Position numbers and translations under genes: made by a program. A stretch of DNA of 64,000 bases from Amyelois transitella (Eukaryota > Arthropoda > Insecta > Lepidoptera > Pyralidae): positions 260,501-324,500 of the forward strand of contig NC_083518.1 of the NCBI RefSeq assembly GCF_032362555.1, given 5' to 3'. The notes under the pieces are model-generated. The model searched no databases, had not been told where the DNA came from, and worked only from the letters and a program-made list of their open reading frames with translations. Shown in pieces: positions 1-10,099 of this stretch (the first letter of the stretch is position 1; each line of letters opens with the position of its first letter).

Positions 1-63
1 TGGATAGATAAAGTCAACAGTCTTGAAAAGATTGAAAGGTCACGTTCAGCTTTATGGCTTAAC
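1..63 (-). repeat. SINE-A fragment, left part of an interrupted copy
   Basis: Tail-proximal half of a SINE-A copy running off the left edge. It stops at GGCTTAA, and the same element appears to resume at about 507, so this copy was split by the family E insertion at 62-506. Confidence 0.8.
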
Positions 64-265
64 TAGAGGCCGCACGCGACTTCGTCCGCATGGAAATCCT
101 ATCATTCCCGCGGGAACTGCGGGATGAATAGTAGCCTATATGTTATTCTGGGTCCTCAGCTACATACCAAATTTCATCGTAATCAGTTCAGTAGTTTTTT
201 CGTGAAAGAGTAACAAACATCCATACTAACATCCTGACATACAAACTTTCGCATTAGTATTATGA
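62..265 (+). repeat. Family E retroposon, copy 1
   Basis: Family E starts TAGAGGCCGCCCGCGACTTC and ends ATTAGTAGGAT-like. This copy ends TATTATGATGTAC and is followed directly by a second copy in the same orientation. Both sit inside SINE-A. Confidence 0.75.
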
Positions 266-266
266 T

Positions 267-470
267 GTACTAGAGGCCGCCCGCGACTTCGTCCACATGG
301 AAACCCTATCAATCCCGCGGGAACTCTGGGATAAAAAGTAGCCTATGTGTTATTCTGGGTCTTCAGCTACCTACATACCAAATTTCATGGTAATCGGTTC
401 AGTAGTTTTTGCGTGAAAGAGTAACAAACATCCATACAAACTTTCGCCTTTATAATAGTAGTAGGATGTA
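267..470 (+). repeat. Family E retroposon, copy 2
   Basis: Tandem second copy. It ends in TAGTAGGATGTA, immediately before the perfect hairpin at 471-533. Confidence 0.75.
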
Positions 471-533
471 TAACTATTTGGATCGCAACTACATCATATT
501 AGTAGGATGATGTAGTTGCGATCCAAATAGTTA
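471..533. repeat. Perfect 27-bp inverted repeat with 9-base loop
   Basis: Arms 471-497 and 507-533 are exact reverse complements. The right arm is ordinary SINE-A sequence; the left arm is an inverted copy of it. The loop and start of the right arm (ATTAGTAGGATGATG) look like a family E tail. Confidence 0.9.
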
Positions 534-600
534 CAGGTTGCTAGCCCATCCCCTAAAAGAAGAACCCCAATGTGTGGTACCTTCGACCCGGAAAAGTAAT
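534..600 (-). repeat. SINE-A fragment, right part of the interrupted copy
   Basis: Continues the element begun at 1-63 (ACAGGTTGCTAGCCCATC...) and decays after about 590. Confidence 0.7.
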
Positions 601-744
601 GTTCCTATGGGATTTTCGTTAAACAAGTGCAGGTAGTAAACGCTGAAAAATTTAATGAGAAAGTCTTATTCATCTATGCATACACAGTCCAAAACAAAAT
701 TTGATGTAAAGAAGAAGAATGTGAAATGTATGCTTTGGTTCCAG

Positions 745-2438
745 GTCCACCCCATGGCATACGGCTGCTCGTTCTTCATGTCCATCAGCTACCTCATCGT
801 CACCATTTGGATCCTGGTGGCTCTCTTCTTCGCGGCAAGCGTCGGTTTATTTTTTGGTGTTTACAGGGTTTGTATCAGATTCATCATTTTGGTCCCGGTT
901 TGAGGAATGAGGATCCAGGAAACTGGTTTTTAGGTTCTGTTTAAACTTCGTTACCCAGAAATCTAGGTGATCTAGCCCGGCTTTGATCACAATAAGATTA
1001 TTTCATTTTGCTAGGTCTTATTGCTTTCTCCTCTTGCCATGGGAATATGATGGAGTAGACGTGTAGTTTCGGCCATTAAGAATACAACTACTCCTAATCT
1101 GTCCCTTGGATATCGTAAAAGGCGACTAAGGGATAGGTTCATAAACTTTGCATTCCTTGTGTAGGCGATGGGCTAGCAACCTGTCACTATTTGAATCTCA
1201 GTTCTATCATTAAGTCATACAGCTGTATGTAGCCTTTCAATCTTGTCCAGACTGTTGGCTCTGTCTTCCCCGCAAGGGATATGGACCTGAATGTATATAT
1301 ATATATATACATACATAAAATCACGCCTCTTTCCCGGAGGGGTAGGCAGAGACTACCTCTTTCCACTTGCCACGATCTCTGCATATTTCCTTCGCTTCAT
1401 CCACATAACTCTCTTCAACCTGAATGTATGTTTGTATGTATCAACAGGACGATGCCCTACTATGCCACATCTGGATCTGGTACGCGCTGGTATTCGTGGC
1501 GGTGATGTTGATGCTGATGATCATGCTAGTGCTGCTGTTCACCTCCAGGAGGCAGAGGAACAGGGTCTGCGTGGCTATTTTCGGCATGCTTTGGTATATA
1601 TGTGAGTACATCTTTTTATTGTTTTTTTAAATCATTAACATATTATGCCGTGTGGTTCCCGGCACCATTACAAAAAAGAATAGGACTACTCCATCTCTTT
1701 CCCATGGATGTCGTAAAAGGCGACCAAGGAATAGGCTTATAAACTTTGGATTCCTCTTTTAGGTGATGGACTAGCAACCTGTCACTATTTGAATCTCAAT
1801 TCTATCATTAAGCCAATTAGCTGAACGTGGCCATTCAGTCTTTTCAAGACTGTTGGCTCTGTCCCATCTGTGTAGCCAACATCACCCACCATTTTGCCCG
1901 ATAATCATTTATCTCTCTCCTGAAACACTGTACCACAATATCCTTTGATTATTTCACACCGTTTCAAGGGCGATTAACATCAAAAGTGATTTGCGCTTAA
2001 GTATTATTAATAGTTAGTGCCGTGTGGTTCCTGGCACCAATACAAAAAATAGGACCACTCCATCTCTTTCCCGTGGATGTCGTAAAAGGCGACTAAGGGA
2101 TAGGCTTACAAACTTGGGATTCTTTTTTAGGCGATGGGCTATCAACCTTTCACTATTTGAATCTCAATTCTATCTTAAAGCCAAATAGTTGAACGTAGCC
2201 ATTCAGTCTTTTCAAGTTGGCTCTGTCTACCCCGCAAGGGATATAGACGTGACCATATGTATGTATTGTTAATACTCCCTGATGATTTTCAGTGACAATA
2301 TACTTCATACTTGTGGTGAACAGCTATCGTAAGCAATTGGACAAAGATTGGACTTCACCGGACGCAGAGCCAGAGTCGAGAACGAGTAGAGAAGACTTGA
2401 ATTTGAATTTATTCCCTAGTAATATGACTTTTATTTAG
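745..2438 (+). CDS. Gene A: small multi-pass membrane protein, 5' incomplete
   Basis: Three exons join in frame: 745-834, 1448-1601 and 2293-2438 (TAG at 2436-2438). All are strongly hydrophobic. Exon 1 encodes one helix (FFMSISYLIVTIWILVALFF), exon 2 a second (VAVMLMLMIMLVLL, then a basic stretch), and the end of exon 2 with exon 3 a third (IFGMLWYI plus LTIYFILVVNSY), followed by a polar tail of about 33 residues. The first intron uses a GC donor (GCG|GCAAGC); the phase-0 to phase-0 join supports it. The exon 3 acceptor completes a phase-1 codon. An initiating exon was not found; by analogy with gene B it should encode a short basic N-terminus and helix 1. The VV-S-Y-(K/R)QL ending resembles insect four-helix proteins of the DUF4728 type, a tentative match. 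Gene A converges on gene B, which looks like a paralogue. Confidence 0.6.
1050..1300 (+). repeat. SINE-A copy in gene A intron 1
   Basis: Diverged head, clear body (GGCGATGGGCTAGCAACCTG) and a TATATA tail that runs straight into the tail of an oppositely oriented LINE-B fragment. Confidence 0.8.
1305..1432 (-). repeat. LINE-B 3' end, gene A intron 1
   Basis: Reads CATAAAATCACGCCTCTTTC, the complement of the LINE-B terminus. Lies tail-to-tail with the preceding SINE-A and ends 15 bp before exon 2 of gene A. Confidence 0.75.
1644..1875 (+). repeat. SINE-A copy, 3' truncated
   Basis: Good head hairpin; the copy stops after GGCTCTGTC and lacks the (TATG)n tail. In gene A intron 2. Confidence 0.85.
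2014..2268 (+). repeat. SINE-A copy beside gene A exon 3
   Basis: Full-length copy. Its (TATG) tail ends 24 bp before gene A exon 3, so the branch-point and pyrimidine region of that intron lies next to retroposon sequence. Confidence 0.85.
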
Positions 2439-2529
2439 TTATGTATAATGTTTTATCAGTAAATCATGTTACTTACCTCATATTGAAATATTGCTTCTTT
2501 TTCTTGTTTTAGGTTTTAAACTATCAAAG

Positions 2530-2803
2530 TACTTATGCTTCACTACATAGTATAAAACAAAGTCGCTATTTTAGTGTGTTTGTCTGTATGCTTAAATCTT
2601 TAAAATAACGCAACGGATTTTGATGCGGGGTTTTGTAATAGGTAGAGTGATTCAAGAGGAAGGTTTTTATGTATAATAACATCTATTATATAATGGAGAT
2701 ATACTGTTATTTTCAGGGTTAATAATAATAGGGTTTTGATAAATAAACATATTGATTTTTTCCGAATTTTGCACCCGTGCGAAGCCGGGGCGGGTCGCTA
2801 GTA
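2530..2803 (+). repeat. Family F retroposon
   Basis: Starts CACTACATAGTATAAAACAA and ends GCGAAGCCGGGGCGGGTCGC-TAGT. It matches the copy at 17905-18090, which has an internal deletion. Lies in the convergent gap between genes A and B. Confidence 0.7.
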
Positions 2804-2879
2804 AAACTATACAAAGTAACAAGTTCATTGTAAAATTTTACATTATTACGAGTAGAACTAGATATATATACTATAGTAT

Positions 2880-3170
2880 TTTATTGTAATTAGTCCTCTA
2901 TATATTCTATAATATAAAATGAATCGCAAAATGTGTTGGTAAGCGCATAACTCAACAACGCCTAGACCAGTAGGACCAATTTTTTTTAAATGTTCGTTGA
3001 ATTTTGATGATGGTTTTTACGACGAGAAAAATTCGAATAATTGCCGGAAAAACTTTAAAAACAGTTCTTTTCTTTTTCCTATAGAAACGTTTTCTAACTA
3101 AAACGTAGAGTCAGTATGAGCTTTATTGCTTTCATATAAAGTTCACGCCCTGTCGCTAGGGTGACCGATT
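2880..3170. other. Unassigned AT-rich stretch
   Basis: Between two repeats in the gap downstream of gene A. No open frame with splice signals and no second copy recognised here. Confidence 0.4.
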
Positions 3171-3178
3171 ATAAAATA

Positions 3179-3437
3179 GGTGCCGTGTGGTTCCCGGAAC
3201 TAATAAAAAAAATAATAGGACCACTCCACCTCCACCACCACCAATTGATGTCGTAAAAAGCGATTAAGGGATAGGATAGGATAAACTTCATTTTTAGGCG
3301 ATGGGCTAGCAATCTGTCACTATTTGAATCTAAAATTCTATCACCAAGCCAAACAGCTGAACGAGACCTTTCAGTCTTTACAAGACTGTTGGCACTGTCT
3401 ACCCCGTAAGAGCTATATGTATGTCTATATGTATGTT
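3179..3437 (+). repeat. SINE-A copy
   Basis: Complete but diverged copy with a CCACCACCA expansion near the head. Lies between convergent genes A and B. Confidence 0.85.
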
Positions 3438-3824
3438 TTAAAATAGGTAAGAACAAAAAACTGCTACATTACAAATCTTTTTAACAGAACGAAATCTATC
3501 GGGTCCGCTAGTACATATATAAAAAAATATCGGTAGGAATTCATGTAGCTCTTCCAAGTTTCCACCAATATGTCTCCCATTGACCATGCTGGGAACATTT
3601 CCATTTCCATTCCAGCTAATTTTCAAGCGGTTTCCGTACAAGTGAATTCACTTTGCGAGATGTTCTACCAAGATTACCTGTCTTCGTTTATTGAAAGGTA
3701 ATATTTTAGGGTATTATACGCATGGAGTGCGTCTTAGCGAATGAGTGGTTATGATGGGCGAATTATAAAAGTAAACCTATTACAAAAAGCAAGGGTTCAA
3801 ATCCTAACGTGATTCTTTTCTTCA

Positions 3825-3957
3825 TAAATATCAATCTCAATTCTATCGTTAAGCCAAATAGCTGAACGGCCATTCAGTCTTTTCAAGACTGTTGGCTCTG
3901 TCTACTCCGAAAGGGATATAGACGTGACCATATGTATCTGTGTATGTATGTATAAAT
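3825..3957 (+). repeat. SINE-A 3' half
   Basis: Starts at the TTCTATC-TTAAGCC segment and has an intact (TATG) tail; 5' truncated. Confidence 0.8.
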
Positions 3958-4274
3958 AAGCCATTTTTCTTGTAAAAAAAATATTATTTTTTTTCTTGTG
4001 ACTGTCATAAATGGTGACTAAGGGAATAATAACGTAGTTGTTAAAGTTTATTTCATCTACTCTTTTTATTTGTGTCTTGTGGTTGCTAGCAATTTATATA
4101 TCATTTATTTTATTTATTTATGTACACAAAATTATATACAGGAGCATTTAATACAGTAATTCTAGTACAAAGGTGCTTATCTTACAGTATCTATGCTAAG
4201 AAATGGAGTAGTCAATTTGGGTGTGCAGAAACCACATTTACTGAAGAAATAACTTATTAAACATAAATATAATC

Positions 4275-4502
4275 ACCTCTACATCCCTTGCGGGGTAGAC
4301 AGAGCCAAGAGTCTTATAAAGACTGAAAGGCCACGTTCAGCTGTATAGCTCAATGATGGAATCGAGATTCAAATAGGGAGAGGTTGCTAGACCACATTCT
4401 ACAAGAAGAATCTCAAATTTATTTAGCCTACCTCTTAGTCGTCTTTTACGACATCCATAGTAAATATATGGAGTGGTCCTATTTTAAAGAACCACACGAC
4501 AG
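4275..4502 (-). repeat. SINE-A copy downstream of gene B
   Basis: Near complete. Its inverted head ends about 80 bp beyond the gene B stop codon, so it is probably in or next to the gene B 3' UTR. Confidence 0.85.
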
Positions 4503-4580
4503 GATGCCTAATGAAATAAAAACGCGTTTATTTTTTCTTTTTTATTAAACTAATACTGATAAAATTAATTGTAAATGTTC

Positions 4581-7500
4581 TCATTCAGCAGCTTGCTGAT
4601 GCTTATTGTTCTTGAGTTGCAGCCAAAAGCCGTAGCCCACGAGCAGACAGTACAGCAAAATACCTACGAAACCAATTATGATTATAAAAAAAAAGCTGAA
4701 AAAGCTGTAAAAAGCTGAAATAAGCTAAAAGAAGCTGAAAAACTTCAAATTCAAGATCATAAAGTACATCAGTTGAATTACAGTTAATACATACATAAAA
4801 TCACGCCTCTTTCCCGGAGGGGTAGGCAGAGACTACCTCTTTCCACTTGCCACGATCTCTGCATACTTCCCTCGCTTCATTCACATTCATAACTCTCTTC
4901 ATACAAGCTCGGCGGTTTCGGGTACTTTTGTCCTGACCCTTTATCAGTTAGTGCTTATAAATATGTACAATATGAACGCAGCCAAATAGCTGAACGTGGC
5001 CATTCAGTCTTTTCAAGACTGTTGGCTCTGTCTGCCCCGCAAGGGATATAGACGTGACCATATGTATGTATGTATGTATGAACCCTCTTGGGCATCGCAA
5101 TTTTAAAATAATATGGAACGGCACACACACGCAGGTAATTCCGAATGAAAAAATTAGTAAATAATAAAAGGGGAGACCAACATTCCGTTTCTATGGCTTT
5201 ATCACTACAACCCAAACATTTTGAAAGAAATATCAACTCAGTGAAGCCTAGGAAAGTATGAGCAATGATTTTACCGAATTCGTTACGGAAACAACTGTAT
5301 AAATTGAAACTTTTCTAAAAATATACAATAATTTTGGAAGTTTTCCCTTCCGTTGGTCTAAACAACTTTCACCTTTCATTTTAAAGGTTTCTTTAACAAG
5401 GTGCTCAAAGAAACAATAACATTGCAAACTTTTTTCAAACAAAAAAATTTAAGAAACAAAAATTTTTAGTACAGTAAATAATTTTGCTCGCTAATTATTT
5501 CGGGGGAAAAACGGAGGGTGTTATATTTTGTTTAAATTATTTAAGAAAAGAGTTTCTCTTTACTGAAATTGAATACCCTTTTGATTTAACGTATTACAAG
5601 ATTCCTAAAAATAACTCGTATTTTTTTATTTATTATTAAAATCTCATATAAATAAATTAATCGCAACAATGAATTCTCTCCTCCACATTTCTATTCTAAG
5701 TTTGGATAATTGTGAAGTTGACGTTGTTGAAGAAAATGCTGCTGTGCAGTTTGTTACCGCTTCTTCTGCACTTGGAAGCGGCAGTAAACTTTAAGGTTTT
5801 AAGTTATTTATTTGACGTCAACTAATGTTGTGAAACCAAAAGATTTGACAATTATTAAGCGATATGAAGTATCCTATATGTAAGTATCCTATATCCAAGT
5901 ATGCAGAGATCGTGGCAAGTGGAAAGAGGTAGTCTCTGCCTACCCCTCTGGGAAAGAGGCGTGATTTTACGTATGTTTGTAAGTATCCTATAATAATGTT
6001 CCTATTCCTAAATCCTCTTAACGACAAGGTGAAAGGTGCAAAGATAAATCAAAATGAACTAACAAACACAAACAATGGTGAGACACAGGCAGATGACCCA
6101 GACGACGAGAGAGACCCGTGAGGAGTACTCCCACAGGAGCACGATCAGCAGGCAAATGGTTTGGGCCAGCCACACGGCGCTGATCACCAGCCAGCTCAGA
6201 ATTACTGATGCTTTACCCTGTGACAGAGATGTAGTCAAAATATGAGACAGGCTTACAAACTTGGGATTCTTTTTTAGGCGATGGGCTACCAACCTGTCAC
6301 TATTTGAATCGCAATTCTATCATTAAGCCAAATAGCTGAACGTGGCCATTCAGTCTTTTTTTAAGACTGGTGGCTCTGTCTACCCCGCAAGGGATATAGA
6401 CGAGGGATATAGTCGCCTTTTACGACATCCATGGGAAAGAGACGGAGTGGTCCTATTCTTTTTTTTATTGGTGCCGGGAACCACACTTAATGAGATCACA
6501 ACTTGTAATTAAACAAAAATACAAGAATAAAAGTAGGTCTAGCCTTCTTGACTCCCCAAAGGAACCAGATGTTGACACATAGCATGATGCAGCAGTAGAC
6601 CGCAGCAGACACGCTGAGGCTGAAGGCGTGTTTCCAGGAGTTGTAGGAGCAGGACTCGCAGCTCTTCAGGCCCAGGGTTTGGATGACGGTCGCTATGATA
6701 CATGCTACCATTAGCAGCTGAAACAAGTTTGAAGGAAATGTTGCAATTTCGAAGAATAGATCGTTTGAGCAATCATTAAATCACAGGATTAGGAAGAGGC
6801 TTCTTTTAGGCGATGGGCTAGCAACCTGTCACTATTTGAATCTCAATACTATCATTAACCCAAACAGCTGAACGTGGCCTATCAGTCTTTAAAGACTGTT
6901 GGCTCTGTCTACCCGTAAGGGATAAAGACGTGATCATATGCATGTATGTATGTATTAGGAAGAGATTACATTATTGTACTTGCCATGATACCCGCGTAAT
7001 TTCTAAATAAATTCTTGGAAATAAATTTTACTTCTGAAGGTGTATTTGTGTCAAATTTTTCAGAAATCGACAATATAACCATTAGTTACATACTTGAATC
7101 TAATAAATAAATAATAAATAAATATATACGGGACAAATTACACAGATTCAGTTAGCCTCGAAGTAAGTTCGAGACTTGTGTTACGAGATACTAACTCAAC
7201 GATACTATATTTTATAATAAATACTTATATAGATAAACATCCAAGACCCAGGCCAATCAGAGAAAGTTCTTTTCTCCTCATGCCCTGGCCGGGATTTGAA
7301 CCCGGGACCTCCGGTGTCACAGACAGTGCATACTACCGCTGCGCCACAGAGGCCGTCATCATCAATCTGTTGTCTTAATAGTATTTCGAGAAATTAGAAA
7401 TGTAGGAACTAGCACAAAGTAAAGTACCTTTTCTTACTTTTAAAAGTCAATCTCTGCACCAGATTTCTCCAAAATCTTAGCATAAGTATTAACACGATCA

Positions 7501-8293
7501 CAAAGGTTATACAAGAGTAATTTATTACTTTTATTTACCTATTACTTACAACTCTACCGCAAACATTTAAAAGTAAAATAAACTTAATATGTTTCTTGAA
7601 TTACCTGGTTGACTGGAAGAAATCCCTCGCAGGGATAAGTCCGTAAATATTGTATATCGTTATGTTTAATGTATTTTTATGTACTACTTAAAATTTGTTA
7701 TGCACACGCAATTATGCAAACGAATGGGTATCTCTTGGATAGTCATGTAAAATCTTCGTCTTCATCATTAATTACCATCAGGTGAGATGGAAGACAATTG
7801 CCTAATTCTAAAATGAATAAATAAAAAGAAATGAACTTTAAGCTCTCATCGGACGGACAGGAGAAACCTGGTATGACGATAAATAAATATAAATATAAAT
7901 GTATCCGAGACAAATTACACAGATTGAGTTTGTCACGAAGTAAGTTCGAGACTTGTGTTACGAGATGCTAACTCAACGATACTATATTTTTTTAATAAAT
8001 ACTTATACAGATAAACATCCAAGACCCAAGCCAATCAGAAAAAGTTCTTTTCTCATTATGCCCTGACCGGGATTCGAACCCGGGACCTCAGGTGTCACAG
8101 ACAAGCGTACTACCGCTGCGCCACAGAGGACGATGGCATAATCATTTTAAAAGTCATCACTGTATTTCAACTTGTAGGCACTTCGAATATCAAAACCTTA
8201 TTTACTTACACACATTAGGATCCCCACAACCTTAGCTCCCACCTCGAGCTCGAATCGGCAGAGAAATTTCTTAGGTGTTATTTTGTTCAACAT
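4581..8293 (-). CDS. Gene B: four-helix membrane protein, probable DUF4728-like
   Basis: Minus-strand gene built from four exons. Exon 1, 8293-8210, starts MLNKITPKKFLC and ends exactly at a GTAAGT donor in phase 0. Exon 2, 6717 to about 6544, encodes the rest of helix 1 (LLMVACIIATVI), a Cys-rich loop (CESC) and helix 2 ending FLWGVKK. Exon 3 begins at 6217 in phase 0 with helix 3 (SWLVISAVWLAQTICLLIVL); its donor is unclear and the frame closes at 6059. Exon 4, about 4695-4581, encodes helix 4 (GFVGILLYCLLVGYGFW), a polar end and TGA. The exon 2 donor is either AAG|GCTAGA (GC type, keeping GVKK) or a weak GTCAAG. Short basic start, four helices, no signal peptide and a small total size fit the insect DUF4728-like group; I give no function. 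It converges on gene A. Confidence 0.65.
4691..4741. repeat. Tandem AAAGCTG array at the gene B exon 4 acceptor
   Basis: About five repeats of AAAGCTG/AAGCTGAAA on +. On - this gives consecutive pyrimidine-CAG sites upstream of exon 4, so several 3' splice sites are possible, some changing phase. Confidence 0.7.
4793..4948 (-). repeat. LINE-B 3' end
   Basis: Inverted LINE-B terminus of about 150 bp (CACGCCTCTTTCCCGGAGGG at the tail side). In gene B intron 3. Confidence 0.8.
4975..5082 (+). repeat. SINE-A 3' end
   Basis: 5'-truncated copy with a (TATG)4 tail, in gene B intron 3, about 30 bp after a LINE-B fragment. Confidence 0.8.
5640..5880 (-). repeat. Family D retroposon
   Basis: Complement of the family D unit, whose plus form contains GGTTTCACAACATTGGTTGA, GACGTCAAATAAATTAC and GCTTCCAAGGCGTCAGTG. 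In gene B intron 3. Confidence 0.75.
5897..5978 (+). repeat. LINE-B 3' terminus
   Basis: Short copy from GCAGAGATCGTGGCAAGTGG to the GGCGTGATTTTA end; gene B intron 3. Confidence 0.8.
6240..6487. repeat. Internally inverted SINE-A copy
   Basis: Bases 6245-6402 are SINE-A body and tail on +; 6410-6487 are the SINE-A head on -. Read on -, the head is normal up to GGCGACTA and the remaining 60% is flipped. In gene B intron 2. Confidence 0.8.
6790..6957 (+). repeat. SINE-A 3' two-thirds
   Basis: 5'-truncated copy with (TATG) tail in gene B intron 1, 73 bp upstream of exon 2. Confidence 0.8.
7126..7358 (-). repeat. SINE-T: tRNA-derived SINE
   Basis: On - the head reads GGCCTCTGTGGCGCAGCGGT with a tRNA A box (TGGCGCAGCGG) and a B box near GGTTCAAATCC, followed by a body ending GGGACAAATT on +. 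This is a polymerase III-type SINE head, not a tRNA gene, because the 3' acceptor half is replaced by the SINE body. Gene B intron 1. Confidence 0.85.
7380..7890. other. Gene B intron 1 interior, nothing recognised
   Basis: AT-rich, no repeat copy or exon signal that I can identify. Confidence 0.4.
7896..8135 (-). repeat. SINE-T copy
   Basis: Second copy in the same orientation 770 bp from the first, with B box GGTTCGAATCC; gene B intron 1, ending 75 bp from exon 1. Confidence 0.85.
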
Positions 8294-8439
8294 CGTCTTG
8301 TTTCTTTCCATTTTTTTACGCCATTTAAATCGTAACCATCTCGATCTAATCTATTCATCATAGCGTCAATGGTATAACGATTGTAGTGTCTGAATAAAAA
8401 TAGGTGATGCACAGGGCGGCACAGGTTCAACCCGGTGGG

Positions 8440-8499
8440 AAAAACGATTCAGAAAAAAGATATTTGCGGTGTCAAATATCTTTATTCAGAATCGTTTTT
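8440..8499. repeat. Inverted repeat, 26-bp arms, 8-base loop
   Basis: Arms 8440-8465 and 8474-8499 pair at 24 of 26 positions around GCGGTGTC. Just upstream of gene B. Confidence 0.8.
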
Positions 8500-8529
8500 C
8501 TGAATTATTAACGTTAATTTTATTGCTAA

Positions 8530-8580
8530 CCGATGCTTTTACGGTAACGGAAGATATCGCTAGGAAACCTTCACCTACAG
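8530..8580 (+). repeat. Family C fragment
   Basis: Resembles the family C segment CGATGCTTTTACGGTAACGG...GGAAACCT. Adjacent to a SINE-T copy. Confidence 0.5.
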
Positions 8581-8617
8581 CTTGACACAACATTTCTGAA
8601 CGTGTTCAGGCATTGAC

Positions 8618-8852
8618 TTGACGGCCTCTGTGGCGCAGCGGTAGTACGCTTGTCTGTAGCACCGGAGGTCCCGGGTTCGAATCCCAGCCAGGGCATGATG
8701 AGAAAAGAACTTTTTCTGATTGGCCTGGGTTTTGGATGTTTATCTATATAAATATTTAATATAAAGAATAGAATAGTTGAGTTAGTATCTCGTAACACAA
8801 GTCTCGAACTTACTTCGGAGCTAACTCAATCTGTGTAATTTATCCCGTATTA
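8618..8852 (+). repeat. SINE-T copy
   Basis: Full-length plus copy with A box TGGCGCAGCGG and B box GGTTCGAATCC. It starts about 325 bp upstream of the gene B start codon. Confidence 0.85.
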
Positions 8853-8859
8853 TATTATA

Positions 8860-9240
8860 TTATGTATTGACTCAATCACTCCACCTCATCCTAAAGATGT
8901 CGTACGAAATGTATACAAAATAACAACAAAAACAAACAAAATTCGGGCAGAAAACTGAAAACGCTTTATCAAATTTTCACGGCATGTAGGCAAATCGTTT
9001 TAAACTCAAAGGGATGTGTGTTGTCATGTTATCATTTACAAACGAGATGAAATTCCATACATTACCGTGATGTCTTCACTGATTGTTTGTTGTATCACCC
9101 ATGTTACATCCTTTGTGAAGTGATGGAATATCGCCTGGTATTACACATAATTATAAAGATATCGTTATCAAACTATTTATAGCTCGTTGTGGACGTTTCA
9201 TGAAGAATTATTTAAAAAAATTTTAACTGTTCCATTATTT
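8860..9240. other. Unassigned spacer
   Basis: AT-rich, upstream of gene B; no exon or repeat recognised. Confidence 0.35.
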
Positions 9241-9244
9241 TAGT

Positions 9245-9300
9245 TATCTTAAGGATACTGACAACTAGATGTGTAACCATGGATTACGGGTTAGGTTTAC
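9245..9300 (+). repeat. Family C fragment
   Basis: Contains AACTAGATGTGTAACCATGG and GGGTTAGGTTTACCTGCAAA, both from the family C body. Confidence 0.55.
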
Positions 9301-9304
9301 CTGC

Positions 9305-9447
9305 AAAAGAAAGAATAGGACCACTCCATCTCTTTCCCATGGATGTCGTAAAAGGCGACTAGGGGATAGGCTTTTTTTTACGACATCCGTGGGAAAGAGA
9401 TGGAATGGTCCATATTCTTTTTTTCTTATAGTGCCGGGAACCAAACT
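9305..9447. repeat. Fold-back SINE-A head
   Basis: Plus head sequence to GGGATAGGC (9308-9372) is followed at once by the same head inverted (9376-9447). The two arms form a large near-palindrome with almost no loop. Confidence 0.8.
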
Positions 9448-9654
9448 TCAATAAAAAATATATTTCTTATATCTCCTTGTTTCCCTAGTCTCAGTTGCTT
9501 ATTCTAAGTGAATTATTTTATGTGAGAAATAAATATCTTTAACCGTAAACCCAGTCGTATAAACTGTGAAACAGATAGCAATAAATTTTCGTATTCCAAC
9601 CAACCTCGAAAAATAAAACTAAATAATAAAATACAAACAATCATACTTACAGTC

Positions 9655-9737
9655 CGTTTTCTTCACGAGACTGTTGCTTCTGTCTACCCTAAAAGTGATA
9701 ATGACGTGATTATACACGTACCTACCTACGTATGTAT
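9655..9737 (+). repeat. Degenerate SINE-A 3' end
   Basis: Recognisable GAGACTGTTGCTTCTGTCTA and GACGTGATTATA, heavily mutated; probably old. Confidence 0.5.
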
Positions 9738-9863
9738 TGTTTTAAACGAATAAACTCAAAAACTACTGGATCGATTTTTATGAAATTTTGATAGAATACA
9801 CCTTCAGAAGTAATGTAGGCTACGAGCGAAGCCATGGGAGAAAAGCATGTCTAAAATATAGCT

Positions 9864-10098
9864 ACCCCTGCGGGGTAGACAGAGCCAACAGTCGCGAACA
9901 GACTGATAGGCCACGTTCAGCTGTTTGGCTTTATGATACAATTGAGATTCAAATAGTGACAGGCTGCTAGAGCATCGTCTAAAAAAGAATCCCAAGTTAA
10001 GCCTATCCCTTAGTCGCCTTTTACGATATCCATGGGAATGAGACGGAGTGGTCTTATTCATTTTTTTTATTGGTGCCTGGAACCACACGTCTTATATT
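9864..10098 (-). repeat. SINE-A copy
   Basis: Minus copy lacking the (CATA) tail, with intact body and head (GGTGCCTGGAACCACACG). Confidence 0.85.
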
Positions 10099-10099
10099 A

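Noticed and set aside
9788-10088. Short ORFs reading [14 protein letters not shown] or [20 protein letters not shown] and similar peptides recurring through the window
   Set aside because: These are SINE-A read in various frames, repeated with every copy; not proteins.
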